DNA from: Clostridium rhizosphaerae
GTDB taxonomy: Bacteria; Bacillota; Clostridia; Clostridiales; Clostridiaceae
Direction of reading: 5' to 3'
Assembly: GCF_016765585.1 (NCBI RefSeq)
Contig: NZ_JAESWC010000023.1
Coordinates: 16,593-80,592 of the forward strand
Length of the DNA: 64,000 nucleotides
Shown here: in pieces, positions 17,931-27,416 of the stretch
Layout: the number at the start of each line of letters is the position of its first letter
Position numbering within the stretch: the first letter of the stretch is position 1
Notes under the pieces: generated by a model
The model's input: the letters and a program-made list of their open reading frames with translations, nothing else
What the model was told of the DNA's origin: nothing
The model's database searches: none
Made by a program: the position numbers and the translations under genes

Positions 17931-18500
17931 TTAACTTTTAGGCTTTAATGCTATTCCTTCGCTAAAAGCAGGATGATTATTATCCCTTTCAGAAGTTATA
18001 ATTGTCATTCCTTCAGGAATTGGCCACTTAACGCCTATTGTTTTATCATTCCAGGGAACACCGCTTTCATCCTCAGGGTGATAATAATCGGATAGCTTAT
18101 AAGCAAATTCAGCAGTTTCGGAAAGGACTAGGAAACCATGTGCAAACCCTTCTGGAACATATAACATATTTTTCTTTTCAGCCGACAAAATAACTCCAAA
18201 CCACTTACCATATGTCTTTGATCCTTCACGAATGTCAACTGCCACATCGAACACCTCGCCGCTTATAACACGAACCAGCTTCCCTTGCTGATATGTTTTT
18301 TGAAAATGTAATCCTCTAAGAACTCCTTTTTTAGACATTGATTGGTTTTCTTGAATGAACTCCATATCAAGCCCCGCTTCTTTAAAATCTTTGGAATTAT
18401 ATGTTTCTAAATTATAACCTCTTTCATCTAAAAATATTTTAGGTTCTATAGTATAAAGACCTTCTATATCCAAACATTTTTCAAACTTGAACTTCCCCAT
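17931..18500 (-). CDS. rfbC: dTDP-4-dehydrorhamnose 3,5-epimerase
   Basis: A 189-aa cupin-fold epimerase of dTDP-L-rhamnose synthesis. Motifs visible are VLRGLHFQ (catalytic His), GEVFDVAVDIR, YVPEGFAHGFLVLSE and AEFAYKLSDYYHPEDE. It is full length. It sits alone without rfbA, rfbB or rfbD, and 17 bp downstream of a Mur-ligase gene, which suggests a cell-envelope role. Confidence 0.95.
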   Translation of the reverse strand: MGKFKFEKCLDIEGLYTIEPKIFLDERGYNLETYNSKDFKEAGLDMEFIQENQSMSKKGVLRGLHFQKTYQQGKLVRVISGEVFDVAVDIREGSKTYGKWFGVILSAEKKNMLYVPEGFAHGFLVLSETAEFAYKLSDYYHPEDESGVPWNDKTIGVKWPIPEGMTIITSERDNNHPAFSEGIALKPKS

Positions 18501-18517
18501 CTTTTACCTCCATCTAC

Positions 18518-19945
18518 CTACTTACTTTCAGTATTTTTTAACCTTTCAACGATTAATTTAGCAAGCTTATGTGAATTGCCAGCACCAAAAACGATGATAA
18601 TATCTCCCTCTTTAGCTTTTAAAGAAATTGTATCTGCAACATTATTAAAATCTTCAATATAAGAGGCCTTACCAGCATCAACTTTACTTATGAAGGAACC
18701 CATATCCACAGGTTCTAGATTTTTATTAATTTCTCTACCAATATAAGTTTTTGTTACTATGACCTCATCTGCATTGTTCAAAGCAGCAATAAATTCCTCA
18801 GGAAATAATTTCAGTCTTGATATTTGATGAGGTTCAACTATTGCATATACTTTTTTATTCTGGTAAATAGTTTTAAAAGTATCCAAAACCGCAGCTATTG
18901 CAGTAGGATGGTGACCATAATCATCGTAAACTTTTATTTTATTCACTTCATCAACTAATTCAGTTCTTCTCCCAATACCACTAAATTTTTTAAACACAGT
19001 TTTCATTGTTTCTATACTTACCCCCAATTCAATAGCAGCACTGAGTACCCCTAAGGAATTTAAAACATTATGTGCCCCTAGAAGACCAATCTTAAAACTA
19101 TCTTTAAAATTAGGGCCACAAACCTCAAAGTCTACACCATCTTCAGCAAACTTCATTATTTCACCTTTATACTCAGCGCTGAAAGGAAAATTAAATTTAT
19201 GTTTTAAGTAATATCCAATGACCTTAACATTTTTCTCTTGAAGCCAATCTTTTATATCTATAAGTACTTCTCTAATTCCCTCATTTTCTTCATTTACCAC
19301 AAGAGTACCGGAATTCTTTATGTTTCTTATAAACTTTTTAAATGCCCTTTTAAATTCTGCGAAGTCTTTGAAAAATTCAGGATGATCCATTTCAATGTTA
19401 TTGATAATGATTAGAGATGGTGAATAATTTAAAAAATTGCAATTAAACTCATCTGCCTCACAGACAAAGTATTTAGATTCAGATATCCTGAAACCACCTC
19501 CCCAAGGTTTATATATAGTTCCAGCTTCTACTATAGGATCTAGTTCTCCAGCCTCTAATACTAATCCTGTTAAGACTGTAGTAGTGGATTTTCCGTGGGT
19601 GCCTGCTATTGCAACAAGAAATTTATCTTTCTGAAGATATTTGCCCATGAATTCCTGCCAGGTCATTAATATATTCCTCTTTCTTGCTTCAACAATTTCT
19701 GGATGGTTAGGGTTAATATCAAAAACAGCTGGTGTAACTGCCAGAATGTCTACCCCCTTTAAATGTTCTGAGCTATGCCCCAATTTTATATCAATTCCGC
19801 TATCAAGTAATGCATCACTATAATAACTTGTTTCATTACAGTCACATCCGGACACCTCGAATCCTGATTTTTGAGCTATTACTGCTATAGGTGCCATTCC
19901 GCTTCCTCTTATACCCATAAAATGCACATGCAATCTTTTATCCAT
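18518..19945 (-). CDS. MurC/Mpl-type Mur ligase
   Basis: A 475-aa three-domain Mur ligase. It has an N-terminal UDP-MurNAc-binding Rossmann region (HFMGIRGSGMAPIA), the ATP P-loop AGTHGKSTTT (about 114-124), CEADEFNCNF for metal binding, INNIEMDHPEFF, and the third-domain YDDYGHHPTAI. It is either a second UDP-MurNAc:L-alanine ligase or an Mpl-like recycling ligase; sequence alone does not separate them. Likely in an operon with rfbC. Confidence 0.85.
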   Translation of the reverse strand: MDKRLHVHFMGIRGSGMAPIAVIAQKSGFEVSGCDCNETSYYSDALLDSGIDIKLGHSSEHLKGVDILAVTPAVFDINPNHPEIVEARKRNILMTWQEFMGKYLQKDKFLVAIAGTHGKSTTTVLTGLVLEAGELDPIVEAGTIYKPWGGGFRISESKYFVCEADEFNCNFLNYSPSLIIINNIEMDHPEFFKDFAEFKRAFKKFIRNIKNSGTLVVNEENEGIREVLIDIKDWLQEKNVKVIGYYLKHKFNFPFSAEYKGEIMKFAEDGVDFEVCGPNFKDSFKIGLLGAHNVLNSLGVLSAAIELGVSIETMKTVFKKFSGIGRRTELVDEVNKIKVYDDYGHHPTAIAAVLDTFKTIYQNKKVYAIVEPHQISRLKLFPEEFIAALNNADEVIVTKTYIGREINKNLEPVDMGSFISKVDAGKASYIEDFNNVADTISLKAKEGDIIIVFGAGNSHKLAKLIVERLKNTESK

Positions 19946-19987
19946 ACTTTTACTCCTTTGAAATTAATTATATAACTAATACTCAGT

Positions 19988-20530
19988 CTAAAAATATATG
20001 TCATTCCACAATTGCACCTCAATATATCCTCCGACAAGTCCATATTTCTCTGGAGTGCTTCTAATAAATTGTAGAATATCTTGTTTTGATTCGTTAATTA
20101 GCCTAAATAGATCTTCTTTTCTCCATACTGTGTTTTCAGTTCTTCCCATATCCATGAGGTGCATACTATCTCTTGGAGTAAAGCTTATATGTGAAGCTTC
20201 AATATCCTTTAGTAAAATCTTCACATTATTGTCATTGCCAAAAAAGCTGTGTAACCTCTCACTCTCAAGTAATGTAAAATATATTGGATGATGTGTCTGG
20301 GGTTCACCCTTTAAAGATGTAAATTCATTATACAGCCATTCTTCTGTTCTCAACCTTTTATGATAATAGGTATCGAAGTAATCGCCATATCTATCTCTTT
20401 TTGAAAGGCTTGCCTGCGACAATTTACTTGCCAAAGCATAGGCTTCTTCTTTGGTTAATCTTGTTATGCTGTGTAGTGGTAATCCACCAGCTTCCCTATA
20501 ATTTGTTATATACAGGTCATCAATGTTCAT
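19988..20530 (-). CDS. Hypothetical protein, 180 aa
   Basis: I do not recognise a family. It is soluble, rich in aromatic and charged residues, and has no signal peptide. Features include YYHKRLRTEEWLYNEF, HPIYFTLLESERLHSFF and a PRDSMH segment, giving the look of a small alpha/beta enzyme or a conserved DUF. It lies upstream of the Mur ligase with a 42-bp gap, on the same strand. Confidence 0.7.
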   Translation of the reverse strand: MNIDDLYITNYREAGGLPLHSITRLTKEEAYALASKLSQASLSKRDRYGDYFDTYYHKRLRTEEWLYNEFTSLKGEPQTHHPIYFTLLESERLHSFFGNDNNVKILLKDIEASHISFTPRDSMHLMDMGRTENTVWRKEDLFRLINESKQDILQFIRSTPEKYGLVGGYIEVQLWNDIYF

Positions 20531-20665
20531 AATAGCTATCCCCTTATAATTTTAAAATAGCCTCCAATTCGTAGTATTCTAAAATATATAGTCATGTATA
20601 ATTTTTTCTGAATGATGGCGACATAGAAGTAAAGTTTGTACACGCTGGCTCAATAACTTTTAATG

Positions 20666-21400
20666 TTATTCATTAGGGCATTCACCCTTTCTGGCCATAA
20701 TTATAACTAATAGGTAATCCTGTATCATTTCTCTTGTAACATTCATTTCCATAAGATATAAATCTGCCAGTGTTTTCTTTAGTTGTAAAAGCACTTCCCT
20801 ATCATAAACTTCTTCTGGTACAGGTGTATATTCTACGAGAAATACAGTTCTTGCTACATCATATAATAAATCTCCATGGCAAATGTTCATGAAATCTAAT
20901 ACAATTGTATTTCCATTTGATATCAATATATTACCTGGATGGAAATCACCGTGACATAATGTATCTCCCTCTGGCAGCTTATCCAGCAATTGTAATGCAT
21001 CTTTCTGTTTATTCAAATCCGCAGAGGATGCTCTTAATATATGAAACTTTAAAAAGCCTTTATAATTGGATACATTATTAATCTTATTTTGGACTATTGT
21101 TCTGTGCAGCTTTGCCATATACTCTGCGCATTTCTTTACATCACCAGTTTTCATAACCCAATCTAGTAAAGATTCACCTTCCACCCTATCGTATATAATG
21201 CCACTTTTTCCTTCAAAGGAAACTATTTCATGTGCCTTTGGCTTTTCAAAATTCATTTTTCTTATTGCCATTGCATTATTAAACTCTTTTGCTACATCTT
21301 CTTCTGGATATCCTTGATGAAAAAGCTTAAGAACTTTACCTTCTTCCCATTCATATACATTTGCTGTATTTCCTACACCAATTAATTTCCCATACTCCAT
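20666..21400 (-). CDS. APH-family small-molecule phosphotransferase
   Basis: A 244-aa kinase-fold protein. It has the glycine-rich start GVGNTANVYEWEEGKVLKLF, the catalytic loop CHGDFHPGNILIS (HGDxxxxN) and the metal-binding VLDFMNICHGD (DxD-like). Such enzymes phosphorylate aminoglycosides, choline, homoserine or fructosamine-type substrates. The target is unknown. GGAGGCAG precedes the ATG. Confidence 0.88.
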   Translation of the reverse strand: MEYGKLIGVGNTANVYEWEEGKVLKLFHQGYPEEDVAKEFNNAMAIRKMNFEKPKAHEIVSFEGKSGIIYDRVEGESLLDWVMKTGDVKKCAEYMAKLHRTIVQNKINNVSNYKGFLKFHILRASSADLNKQKDALQLLDKLPEGDTLCHGDFHPGNILISNGNTIVLDFMNICHGDLLYDVARTVFLVEYTPVPEEVYDREVLLQLKKTLADLYLMEMNVTREMIQDYLLVIIMARKGECPNE

Positions 21401-21480
21401 CTGCCTGCCTCCAAATCCTTTACGTTAAATTTGGTTCTACTTTAGTCAATTTTTAATCAGCTATATGATTTTCACTATAG

Positions 21481-21768
21481 TTACTCAATCGTTACTTTAG
21501 AAATGTTATTGTTAAATTTATTTGCTAATGAACTAATTACGATTTCTAACGCTTCTATATTGCAGTTTCCGAAATCAATATGAATACTATATTTGTCTTC
21601 TTTCTTCATTAACTCTCCAATATAATGTATACTCTCGCTTTTTGCTTTAGAATTCCAGTCTCTAATTGCCGCTACTAGTGTATCAACCAATAATTCCTTT
21701 ATATTGTCCCCCTCACGTTTGGGCACAATTATTCCAAGAATTATATCAGGCCCAATATTTCCTAGCAT
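21481..21768 (-). CDS. Hypothetical protein, 95 aa
   Basis: A small alpha/beta protein, with hydrophobic segments PDIILGIIVPK and IEALEIVISSLANKF and an IHIDFGNC strand. No known family is recognised and no membrane span is predicted. It lies just outside the first decayed attC-like repeat, so it is either the last chromosomal gene or an old cassette cargo. Confidence 0.55.
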   Translation of the reverse strand: MLGNIGPDIILGIIVPKREGDNIKELLVDTLVAAIRDWNSKAKSESIHYIGELMKKEDKYSIHIDFGNCNIEALEIVISSLANKFNNNISKVTIE

Positions 21769-21818
21769 TAAGCATACTAGTGTATTTCTTAATTAATCCG
21801 AATGCAATATCTCACCTA

Positions 21819-21905
21819 TATTTTGATTATAACCCATAATTTTACACAGTTCCATATAAAAAAAATCCACCTGTCGAGGTGGACAATAATACTTTATTAT
21901 ATATA
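21819..21905 (-). repeat. Decayed attC-like half site (most distal copy)
   Basis: It retains the A+T-rich middle (ATTATAACCCATAATTTTAC) and the TCCACCT...AGGTGGA hairpin of the composite repeat class, but both terminal core boxes are degraded. It sits 3' of the radical SAM gene at 21948, the expected position for an attC site. It marks the leftmost recognisable trace of the array. Confidence 0.55.
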
Positions 21906-21947
21906 AATTTATCCCTATGCCTTGAAGGCATTTTTTTATGATAATTT

Positions 21948-23072
21948 CTAATAAATCAATTCTCCCGGCTTATAGCCATCAGGCAATTCTTCTTCACTTA
22001 AAAATTTGAAATTGTCATCACTCAGTATTGGTAAAAATGCTTCGTATGGAATTCTTGGAAACTCACAGGCATAATTGCTGGCTCCGAACCACTTACCTTC
22101 TTTGCTGCTCAAATTTAAATCTCTAGCAAATTTTGTATTGTTTGAACAATCATGAACTACTAAATCCCACTTTTCTTCATCGGCTATTTTCATGAATTTC
22201 AAAGTTAATTCTCTGCTCCAAATTGGAGATATATAGCCATGTCTTGAAATATACATGTTTTCCTCATAATAATTATTTATGTTATTCTCATTTAAATGTA
22301 ATTCTGCACAATTTATAAAATCCAGTTTTGTTTCAAAGATTGCTTGCTTTTTCTTAAAAAACGCCTCAAAAAACTCAGGAGTCATTGGAGTTTCAATACC
22401 TACATTATTAATATATTTTTTTGCTATTCCAATATTTTTAATAACTTTGTCTGAACAATTAGAAGCACCCAGGTTGAAACGTATCTCGTTAAGGCCGGCT
22501 TCACCTAATGCTTTCAAGGTCTCTTCTGTAGCTAAGATACCATTTGTATAAAGATGTTGATAAACCCCTGCGTCACTAAATTTTTTTATTATAGAATAGT
22601 ATTTTTCAATTTCCATGAATGGTTCTAAATAAACGTATGCAACGCCAGTTGGTTTCTTGTGAACTGAAAGAAGCATATCAATATCTTTCTCATAAAATTT
22701 TGTACCTCCAATATCCCACATACCTTCGCCAATTGGAGGAATATCTTCTAGTTCTCCATAATTGTAACAGAACTTACACTCTATATTACATTTATTCGTT
22801 TTCCTAATTGCACCTAAACCGGTACCCATGAGACAAGAAATACATCCTCTTGGGAATTTACTTTCATTTCCTACAAATAAAGTTCTATTCTTTAAAGTAT
22901 TCAAACCTTTAATTTCTGACATTAACATATCATTTCTATAATCAATGGCTTCCTCAATTTGTGCAAAGGTAGAGTACATAATCTCCTTTTGTTTTGTCAT
23001 TAATTCCTCTTCCTCTGGCAACATTGAAAAGAATTCAAACCACATCAACGCATCTTTCTTTGAAATTTTCAT
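21948..23072 (-). CDS. Radical SAM protein, 374 aa
   Basis: The cluster motif CNIECKFCYNYGEL (CxxxCxxC) lies about 90-100 residues in and is preceded by CISCLMGTG. Later segments YVYLEPFMEIEKYYSII and LYTNGILATEETLKAL are typical of the TIM barrel. The GGAGG site before the ATG at 23072 overrides the longer frame at 23117. The substrate is unknown. Downstream is the first decayed attC-like repeat. Confidence 0.87.
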   Translation of the reverse strand: MKISKKDALMWFEFFSMLPEEEELMTKQKEIMYSTFAQIEEAIDYRNDMLMSEIKGLNTLKNRTLFVGNESKFPRGCISCLMGTGLGAIRKTNKCNIECKFCYNYGELEDIPPIGEGMWDIGGTKFYEKDIDMLLSVHKKPTGVAYVYLEPFMEIEKYYSIIKKFSDAGVYQHLYTNGILATEETLKALGEAGLNEIRFNLGASNCSDKVIKNIGIAKKYINNVGIETPMTPEFFEAFFKKKQAIFETKLDFINCAELHLNENNINNYYEENMYISRHGYISPIWSRELTLKFMKIADEEKWDLVVHDCSNNTKFARDLNLSSKEGKWFGASNYACEFPRIPYEAFLPILSDDNFKFLSEEELPDGYKPGELIY

Positions 23073-23187
23073 AAGTATCCTCCTTGTATTTCTCATCCTG
23101 CACATATTCTTATTCAAAGGTATATATGAACAAATTTAATTATATAGCAATTTTATAGTTTTGTATGTAGATAAAATTTTCAATTAC

Positions 23188-23466
23188 TTATTCTAAATAA
23201 CTTGATTTAAAAAAAGTTACCCAATCTTCATATATTTCTTTTTCAGTCTTGCCAAAGGCCTGTGAATAATCTTCGGTTTTTATTAACTTTAAGATCTTTT
23301 CCATTCCATATGTTTTATCTAGATATTCAATATAAGTATAAGAAACTGGATACATATTATGATTTCCAAAGGTTATAGGGTTTGTAATTTTAGTATCTTC
23401 ATATGCTGGAATGTAGTTGAATTTAAAAGAGGGTTTATTTTTATGTGTATTATCAAGCTTAGCTGC
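23188..23466 (-). pseudogene. C-terminal remnant of a gluzincin-type metallopeptidase-like gene
   Basis: A 93-codon frame ends in TAA and opens straight after a TAG, with no start codon or ribosome binding site. The translation has YIEYLDKTYGMEKILKLI and the ending FGKTEKEIYEDWVTFF. It resembles the C-terminal helices of Peptidase_MA-like proteins. The HExxH catalytic part is absent, so this is a truncated fossil. Confidence 0.6.
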
Positions 23467-23500
23467 CTAATGGCTCGATTTTAAAATTATCATAGTTGCT

Positions 23501-24169
23501 TTACGTTAATACATGATATTTTTTTGCATTTCCTAATAATATAATTTGGCTCCCATCAACAATTATTGCACTTTGAGGTTCTGTTGTATAAACCATTTTA
23601 TTCTTTTCACGCATATACTTTTCAATACTATTATTTATTGTATCTACACTTTTATAATGAACTTGAACCGCAAAATCTTTTATAAACCTTAAGCCCTTTT
23701 TATAAACAAACTCCGGATAATCTTCATCCGGTGATATAAAGTAGTCAAAACATTGCATCATAGCTCCAGCACTCCACCCCATTTTTATGCCATCATACTT
23801 TTCAATATCGTCAATTAAATCAAACTCTTCTAATCTAGTCATAGCTTTGTCAGGGAAGCCGCCTGTAAAAAAGATAATATCACTTGCATTTATTTTTGCT
23901 TTAGCATCCTCACTACTGTCTGTAAAATAATTAATCAAAATAATGTCTTTGTCTTCAATTCCATAAATATAAAATGGATTAGCTATTTTCACGTACTCTG
24001 ACCCATTTGTCTTATTATAAAACTTTTCCCATTCCTCTTTATTTTTCATCCATTCCTCATGGAAGGCAAAAGGAACTACGCAAATTTTATAAGTAGGTTT
24101 AATTATATTTTTTAATGTTTCATATGCCCATTCCTCATTAAAATCCAATTTATCTAATAGGATATTCAC
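23501..24169 (-). CDS. Peptidase S51-like (class-I glutamine amidotransferase-like) protein
   Basis: A 222-aa protein with the nucleophile elbow MGWSAGAMMQ (Ser near residue 131) and the preceding FFTGGFPDKAM loop, both characteristic of peptidase E/cyanophycinase-type S51 proteins. The C-terminal VQVHYKSVDTINNS carries the likely His. It probably cleaves Asp-containing dipeptides or a related amide. It sits among accessory genes upstream of the peptidase remnant. Confidence 0.82.
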   Translation of the reverse strand: MNILLDKLDFNEEWAYETLKNIIKPTYKICVVPFAFHEEWMKNKEEWEKFYNKTNGSEYVKIANPFYIYGIEDKDIILINYFTDSSEDAKAKINASDIIFFTGGFPDKAMTRLEEFDLIDDIEKYDGIKMGWSAGAMMQCFDYFISPDEDYPEFVYKKGLRFIKDFAVQVHYKSVDTINNSIEKYMREKNKMVYTTEPQSAIIVDGSQIILLGNAKKYHVLT

Positions 24170-24291
24170 AGTAATCCCCCCAATAAAGTTATATGTTTTT
24201 CTATCAATACTTTCTCAAATATATTCAATTAACTTCAAACTTATTTTATTATTTAATAGAGTTACGAAATTGTAGTTGTAAAACTATTTAA

Positions 24292-24756
24292 TCATTTTTT
24301 ATGTAAAATAAATTTCTGATTGGGATAGTTAAATTCAATTACAAGCTCATCTTCTTCAAATCCAAATTTTCTATATAGTTGTCTTGGAGCAATTCCTTTT
24401 ATATCATTTTCTCTAAAGGTTGTAACTGATATGTCTGTGTCATTTGGAAATAATGATAACATTTTTTCTATCATAGCAGATGCAATTCCTTTTCTACGAT
24501 GATTGGGATGAACTGCCATACAAGAAATGCATTTAGAATTAAAAGAAAAAAGCATAATTCCAACAATATCCCCTTTATGTTTCACACAAAGAGCAGTTTG
24601 TCTTTTTATGTTTTTAATTACAGTTTGCCTATAACCCTCCATATCCTCATCTGTCTCTAATCCGGGAAAGTTATCTCGTACAATTTCAACCATTTTAATC
24701 CAGGAGTCTATGTCATTCACTTCTGCATAACATAATGAATATTCCTCACTCAGCAC
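24292..24756 (-). CDS. GNAT N-acetyltransferase
   Basis: A single-domain GNAT of about 154 aa. The acetyl-CoA loop is HPNHRRKGIASAMIEKML (Q/RxxGxG/A), followed by the C-terminal RQLYRKFGFEEDE. The frame extends to a GTG at 24765, but AAAGGAGG is spaced best for the GTG at 24756. The substrate is not evident. Confidence 0.88.
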   Translation of the reverse strand: MLSEEYSLCYAEVNDIDSWIKMVEIVRDNFPGLETDEDMEGYRQTVIKNIKRQTALCVKHKGDIVGIMLFSFNSKCISCMAVHPNHRRKGIASAMIEKMLSLFPNDTDISVTTFRENDIKGIAPRQLYRKFGFEEDELVIEFNYPNQKFILHKK

Positions 24757-24849
24757 ATTACACACCTCCTTTAATTTGTCCTATTTAGCTACAGCCTCTT
24801 AGTAAACTTATTAAAAAATCTTTGAGCAGCAGCACTTTTTATGAAGATC

Positions 24850-25821
24850 TTAATACCTTATAGGTACTTTTGACTGTTCAATTGTAATACTGCTAAAACC
24901 TTTAAGTTTTAAGTACCTTTTTAAACCTTGCTCAGCTAATTCACTTTCCAGCATTGGTGATAGCATAATAGAATCGATTGTATTTTCTTTACTAATTGAC
25001 AATACACAAAAAGGTGTGAATACTCCATTTTTAACATCAAATCCAATAGAAATCGGATCGCTCGTATTAGGCGTAAATTCTAGAGGAAGTTTTATTACAA
25101 ATCGATACTCTTTTTCATTGTTGAATGCTTCATCTTTAAAAAATAATCTGTAGTTTTCTATAAACGTTAAGACTTCTCCTATTACTTCTTGTTCACTTAA
25201 GCTAATGTCTTCTGAACTTTTAGCTTTACTTAATTTGTCTTCGAGATCTTGATCTGCTTTTAAAAGTAAATCTTTTAATAGATTGATTTGATCCCTTTCC
25301 TTATAAATTACTTTGCCGTAAAAAACATCAATTTCAGGGTTTTTAATGGTTGAGAAACAATCAAGTAACTTACTTATGCTAAGCCCGATATTATACCCTT
25401 GATAATTGCCACCTTTTACATAGTAATTCCACATCCCTAATGAGTCTTGCGCCGTTGAACTGCAAAATACATAATACCTCTTTTTTATAGATTGTAATGA
25501 TTGCTTAGAAGATTTGCCCTCTAGCTTAATATCATCTTGTTCAAAATTATTACTGAGTAAATCCATTACACTTGTTTCCAAATCATTGTGTAAATCACTT
25601 TTAATTTCTTCAAAGGCTTTAATTAGCGGCTTTTTGATATGAGTATATTCTGACTTATCATTTAAGAACTGACAATCGGTAAATCTAATAGTTGAATTGT
25701 CTAAAATGGCATAAAGCCCGCGTGGAGATGTATAGTGATATATTCGTTGTTTGGCATATAAACTTCTATCTTCTGTGGATGGATTAAAGCATTTAATATG
25801 CTTATTTCGATATTCATTCAT
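24850..25821 (-). CDS. DUF2971 family protein
   Basis: A 323-aa protein with the DUF2971 opening YHYTSPRGLYAILDNSTIRFTDCQFLNDKSE (residues about 29-59) and the later SLGMWNYYVKGGNYQGYNIGLS and NEKEYRFVIKLP. The fold resembles ADP-ribosyltransferase-like proteins by arrangement, but I make no functional claim. DUF2971 genes often occur on accessory and phage-related DNA. It lies just 5' of the cupin cassette. Confidence 0.85.
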   Translation of the reverse strand: MNEYRNKHIKCFNPSTEDRSLYAKQRIYHYTSPRGLYAILDNSTIRFTDCQFLNDKSEYTHIKKPLIKAFEEIKSDLHNDLETSVMDLLSNNFEQDDIKLEGKSSKQSLQSIKKRYYVFCSSTAQDSLGMWNYYVKGGNYQGYNIGLSISKLLDCFSTIKNPEIDVFYGKVIYKERDQINLLKDLLLKADQDLEDKLSKAKSSEDISLSEQEVIGEVLTFIENYRLFFKDEAFNNEKEYRFVIKLPLEFTPNTSDPISIGFDVKNGVFTPFCVLSISKENTIDSIMLSPMLESELAEQGLKRYLKLKGFSSITIEQSKVPIRY

Positions 25822-25889
25822 TCAAAAATCCCCCTAGTATACTTAAACTTAAATAAATACAATCGACCTGAAAACTATCTAGCTAATTT

Positions 25890-25966
25890 CACATATCATT
25901 TCCAACTTCCGATACTGCTACACTTAGACATACCTGACTTAGTGTAGCAGGCTTAGCTTGGCTATT
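25890..25966 (-). repeat. attC-like repeat, half missing
   Basis: Only the 3' half (on the minus strand) of a class-B repeat is kept: AACTTCCGATACTGCTACAC, then CTGACTTAGTGTAGCAGGCT. The other arm with its ACATAAC-type box is absent, and the repeat runs into the cupin stop codon. It was probably deleted and is non-functional. Confidence 0.6.
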
Positions 25967-26442
25967 TATTCACCTTCATAATAGTCCAAATTTGTATTTT
26001 TTCTATAAAATGTACTTGATTCTCCATTTAGAATAATGCCAACTTTATCAGAATTAGGATAATATGCTATGTCAGGATTGTTAAGTGTGTCGCAATCTAA
26101 ATATACAAGCATTTCATTATATGAAGAATTAATTATTTTGTGTGCTCCTTTTTCTAATGGCGGGCAGACTATAATATCTCCAGCTGAGATAGTCTTATTT
26201 CCACTAGGTGTCTCTAAAATTCCGTTTCCGCTAATGATATAGAAAACTTCTTCATTTTTTAGATGATAGTGGTATGGATAGCTTGCTTTCTGGGGTGGAA
26301 TTTCATAAATAGCAACATAACATTGGCTATCTTTGCCTCGTTTTGTTACCTCGTACTTATAGTATTCGTAAGGCTCATGCTCACTTTTATGTGTTGGTTC
26401 GATTAGGTTTTTATTGGTTATTTGAATTTCACGATTATTCAT
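25966..26442 (-). CDS. Cupin-domain protein
   Basis: A single-domain cupin of 158 aa with motif 1 PYHYHLKNEEVFYIISGNG (HxH...E) and motif 2 in AGDIIVCPPLEKGAHKIIN. It probably binds metal. TAAGGAG before the ATG at 26442 defines the start rather than 26478. Substrate unknown. It is flanked by attC-like repeats at 25890-25966 and 26556-26750, so it is probably an old cassette. Confidence 0.87.
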   Translation of the reverse strand: MNNREIQITNKNLIEPTHKSEHEPYEYYKYEVTKRGKDSQCYVAIYEIPPQKASYPYHYHLKNEEVFYIISGNGILETPSGNKTISAGDIIVCPPLEKGAHKIINSSYNEMLVYLDCDTLNNPDIAYYPNSDKVGIILNGESSTFYRKNTNLDYYEGE

Positions 26443-26555
26443 CTCATTACTCCTTAATATCATATAAATACTTATCAATTCTTTATAATTTATCTATACT
26501 TATAACTAAAAGGATTCAAAAAACTCTAAACTACCGCTCTTGTTCTCTAAAATTA

Positions 26556-26750
26556 TATATTGCGTTTCTCATTCAAGACGTTTCTGAAACGTATTCCAGA
26601 AGAATATCTTTGGCTGTACTTGAGCCGATGAAGGAATGTGCCTTATTAGGCCAACTGCTTTAACCTATATATAGATTATAAACCATAAATTTACACATAT
26701 CTATATTAAAAAATCCACCTACAAAGGCGGATGTAAAATTTTGTTATATG
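26556..26750 (-). repeat. attC-like repeat, mosaic and degenerate
   Basis: The left part matches class A (CTCATTCAAGACGTTTCTGA) and the right part matches the composite class (TCCACCTACAAAGGCGGATG then GTTATATG). The R'-like box is GCAATAT instead of GTTATAT. It follows the GNAT gene at 26768 by 17 bp, which is the standard gene-then-attC order. Confidence 0.75.
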
Positions 26751-26767
26751 ATGTTTTAGGTCTTTTG

Positions 26768-27295
26768 CTATAACTTTAAAATGTACTCTTTACCGGCATA
26801 TAAATTTTTTCCCCTACTACATTCATAGGGTATATCCTTAATATATGTAAATCCTAATTTTACCATAACCTTGCCGGAAGCAGGATTTTCTTTTGCATGT
26901 CTTCCCATTATTTCTTTTATCCCCAATTCTTCTTTTGCAAATTTTATAACTTCCTGCATTGCTTCTGTTGTATACCCAAACCCCCAAGCTTTTTTGCCCA
27001 AATTATACCCTATTTCAAATTTTCCATACTCTTCTTCAAGATAAATTAATCCAGTTCCAAGCAACTCTCTTGTTTCCTTCGATAAAATTGCCCATCTGTA
27101 CCAGTCATCAGAATCTATTTTTCTTAATTCTTTTTTTACCCAGCTAATAGTTTTATTTATATCATTATGACTGCTCCAAAACATATACTTTGCAACATCA
27201 GGATCACTTTCCCAACATTCAAACACTTCCTGTGCATCTTCCAGGCAAAATGGTCGCAAAATTAATCTATCTGTTTCTAATATTGGCGTTTTCAT
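26768..27295 (-). CDS. GNAT N-acetyltransferase, RimJ/RimL type
   Basis: A 175-aa protein opening ETDRLILRPFCLEDAQEVFE, the RimJ/RimL hallmark. The acetyl-CoA loop is KAWGFGYTTEAMQEVIKFA and the C-terminal NPASGKVMVKLGFTYIK. Such enzymes acetylate N-termini or antibiotics. It is followed immediately by an attC-like repeat. Confidence 0.9.
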   Translation of the reverse strand: MKTPILETDRLILRPFCLEDAQEVFECWESDPDVAKYMFWSSHNDINKTISWVKKELRKIDSDDWYRWAILSKETRELLGTGLIYLEEEYGKFEIGYNLGKKAWGFGYTTEAMQEVIKFAKEELGIKEIMGRHAKENPASGKVMVKLGFTYIKDIPYECSRGKNLYAGKEYILKL

Positions 27296-27416
27296 ATCTA
27301 TATACCTCTCATTATGTTATATAAAATTTGAAATACAATTCAAGCTAATGCGAACAGTAACATTTTATTTATATGAAGTGCTAATGGAATTATCTATGTC
27401 ATGTATATTAAAATTA

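Noticed and set aside
20600..20640. Shared ATGATGGCGACA near two phosphotransferase genes (20612 and 33664)
   Set aside because: Only ~12 bp, different sides of the two genes and no further similarity; likely chance.
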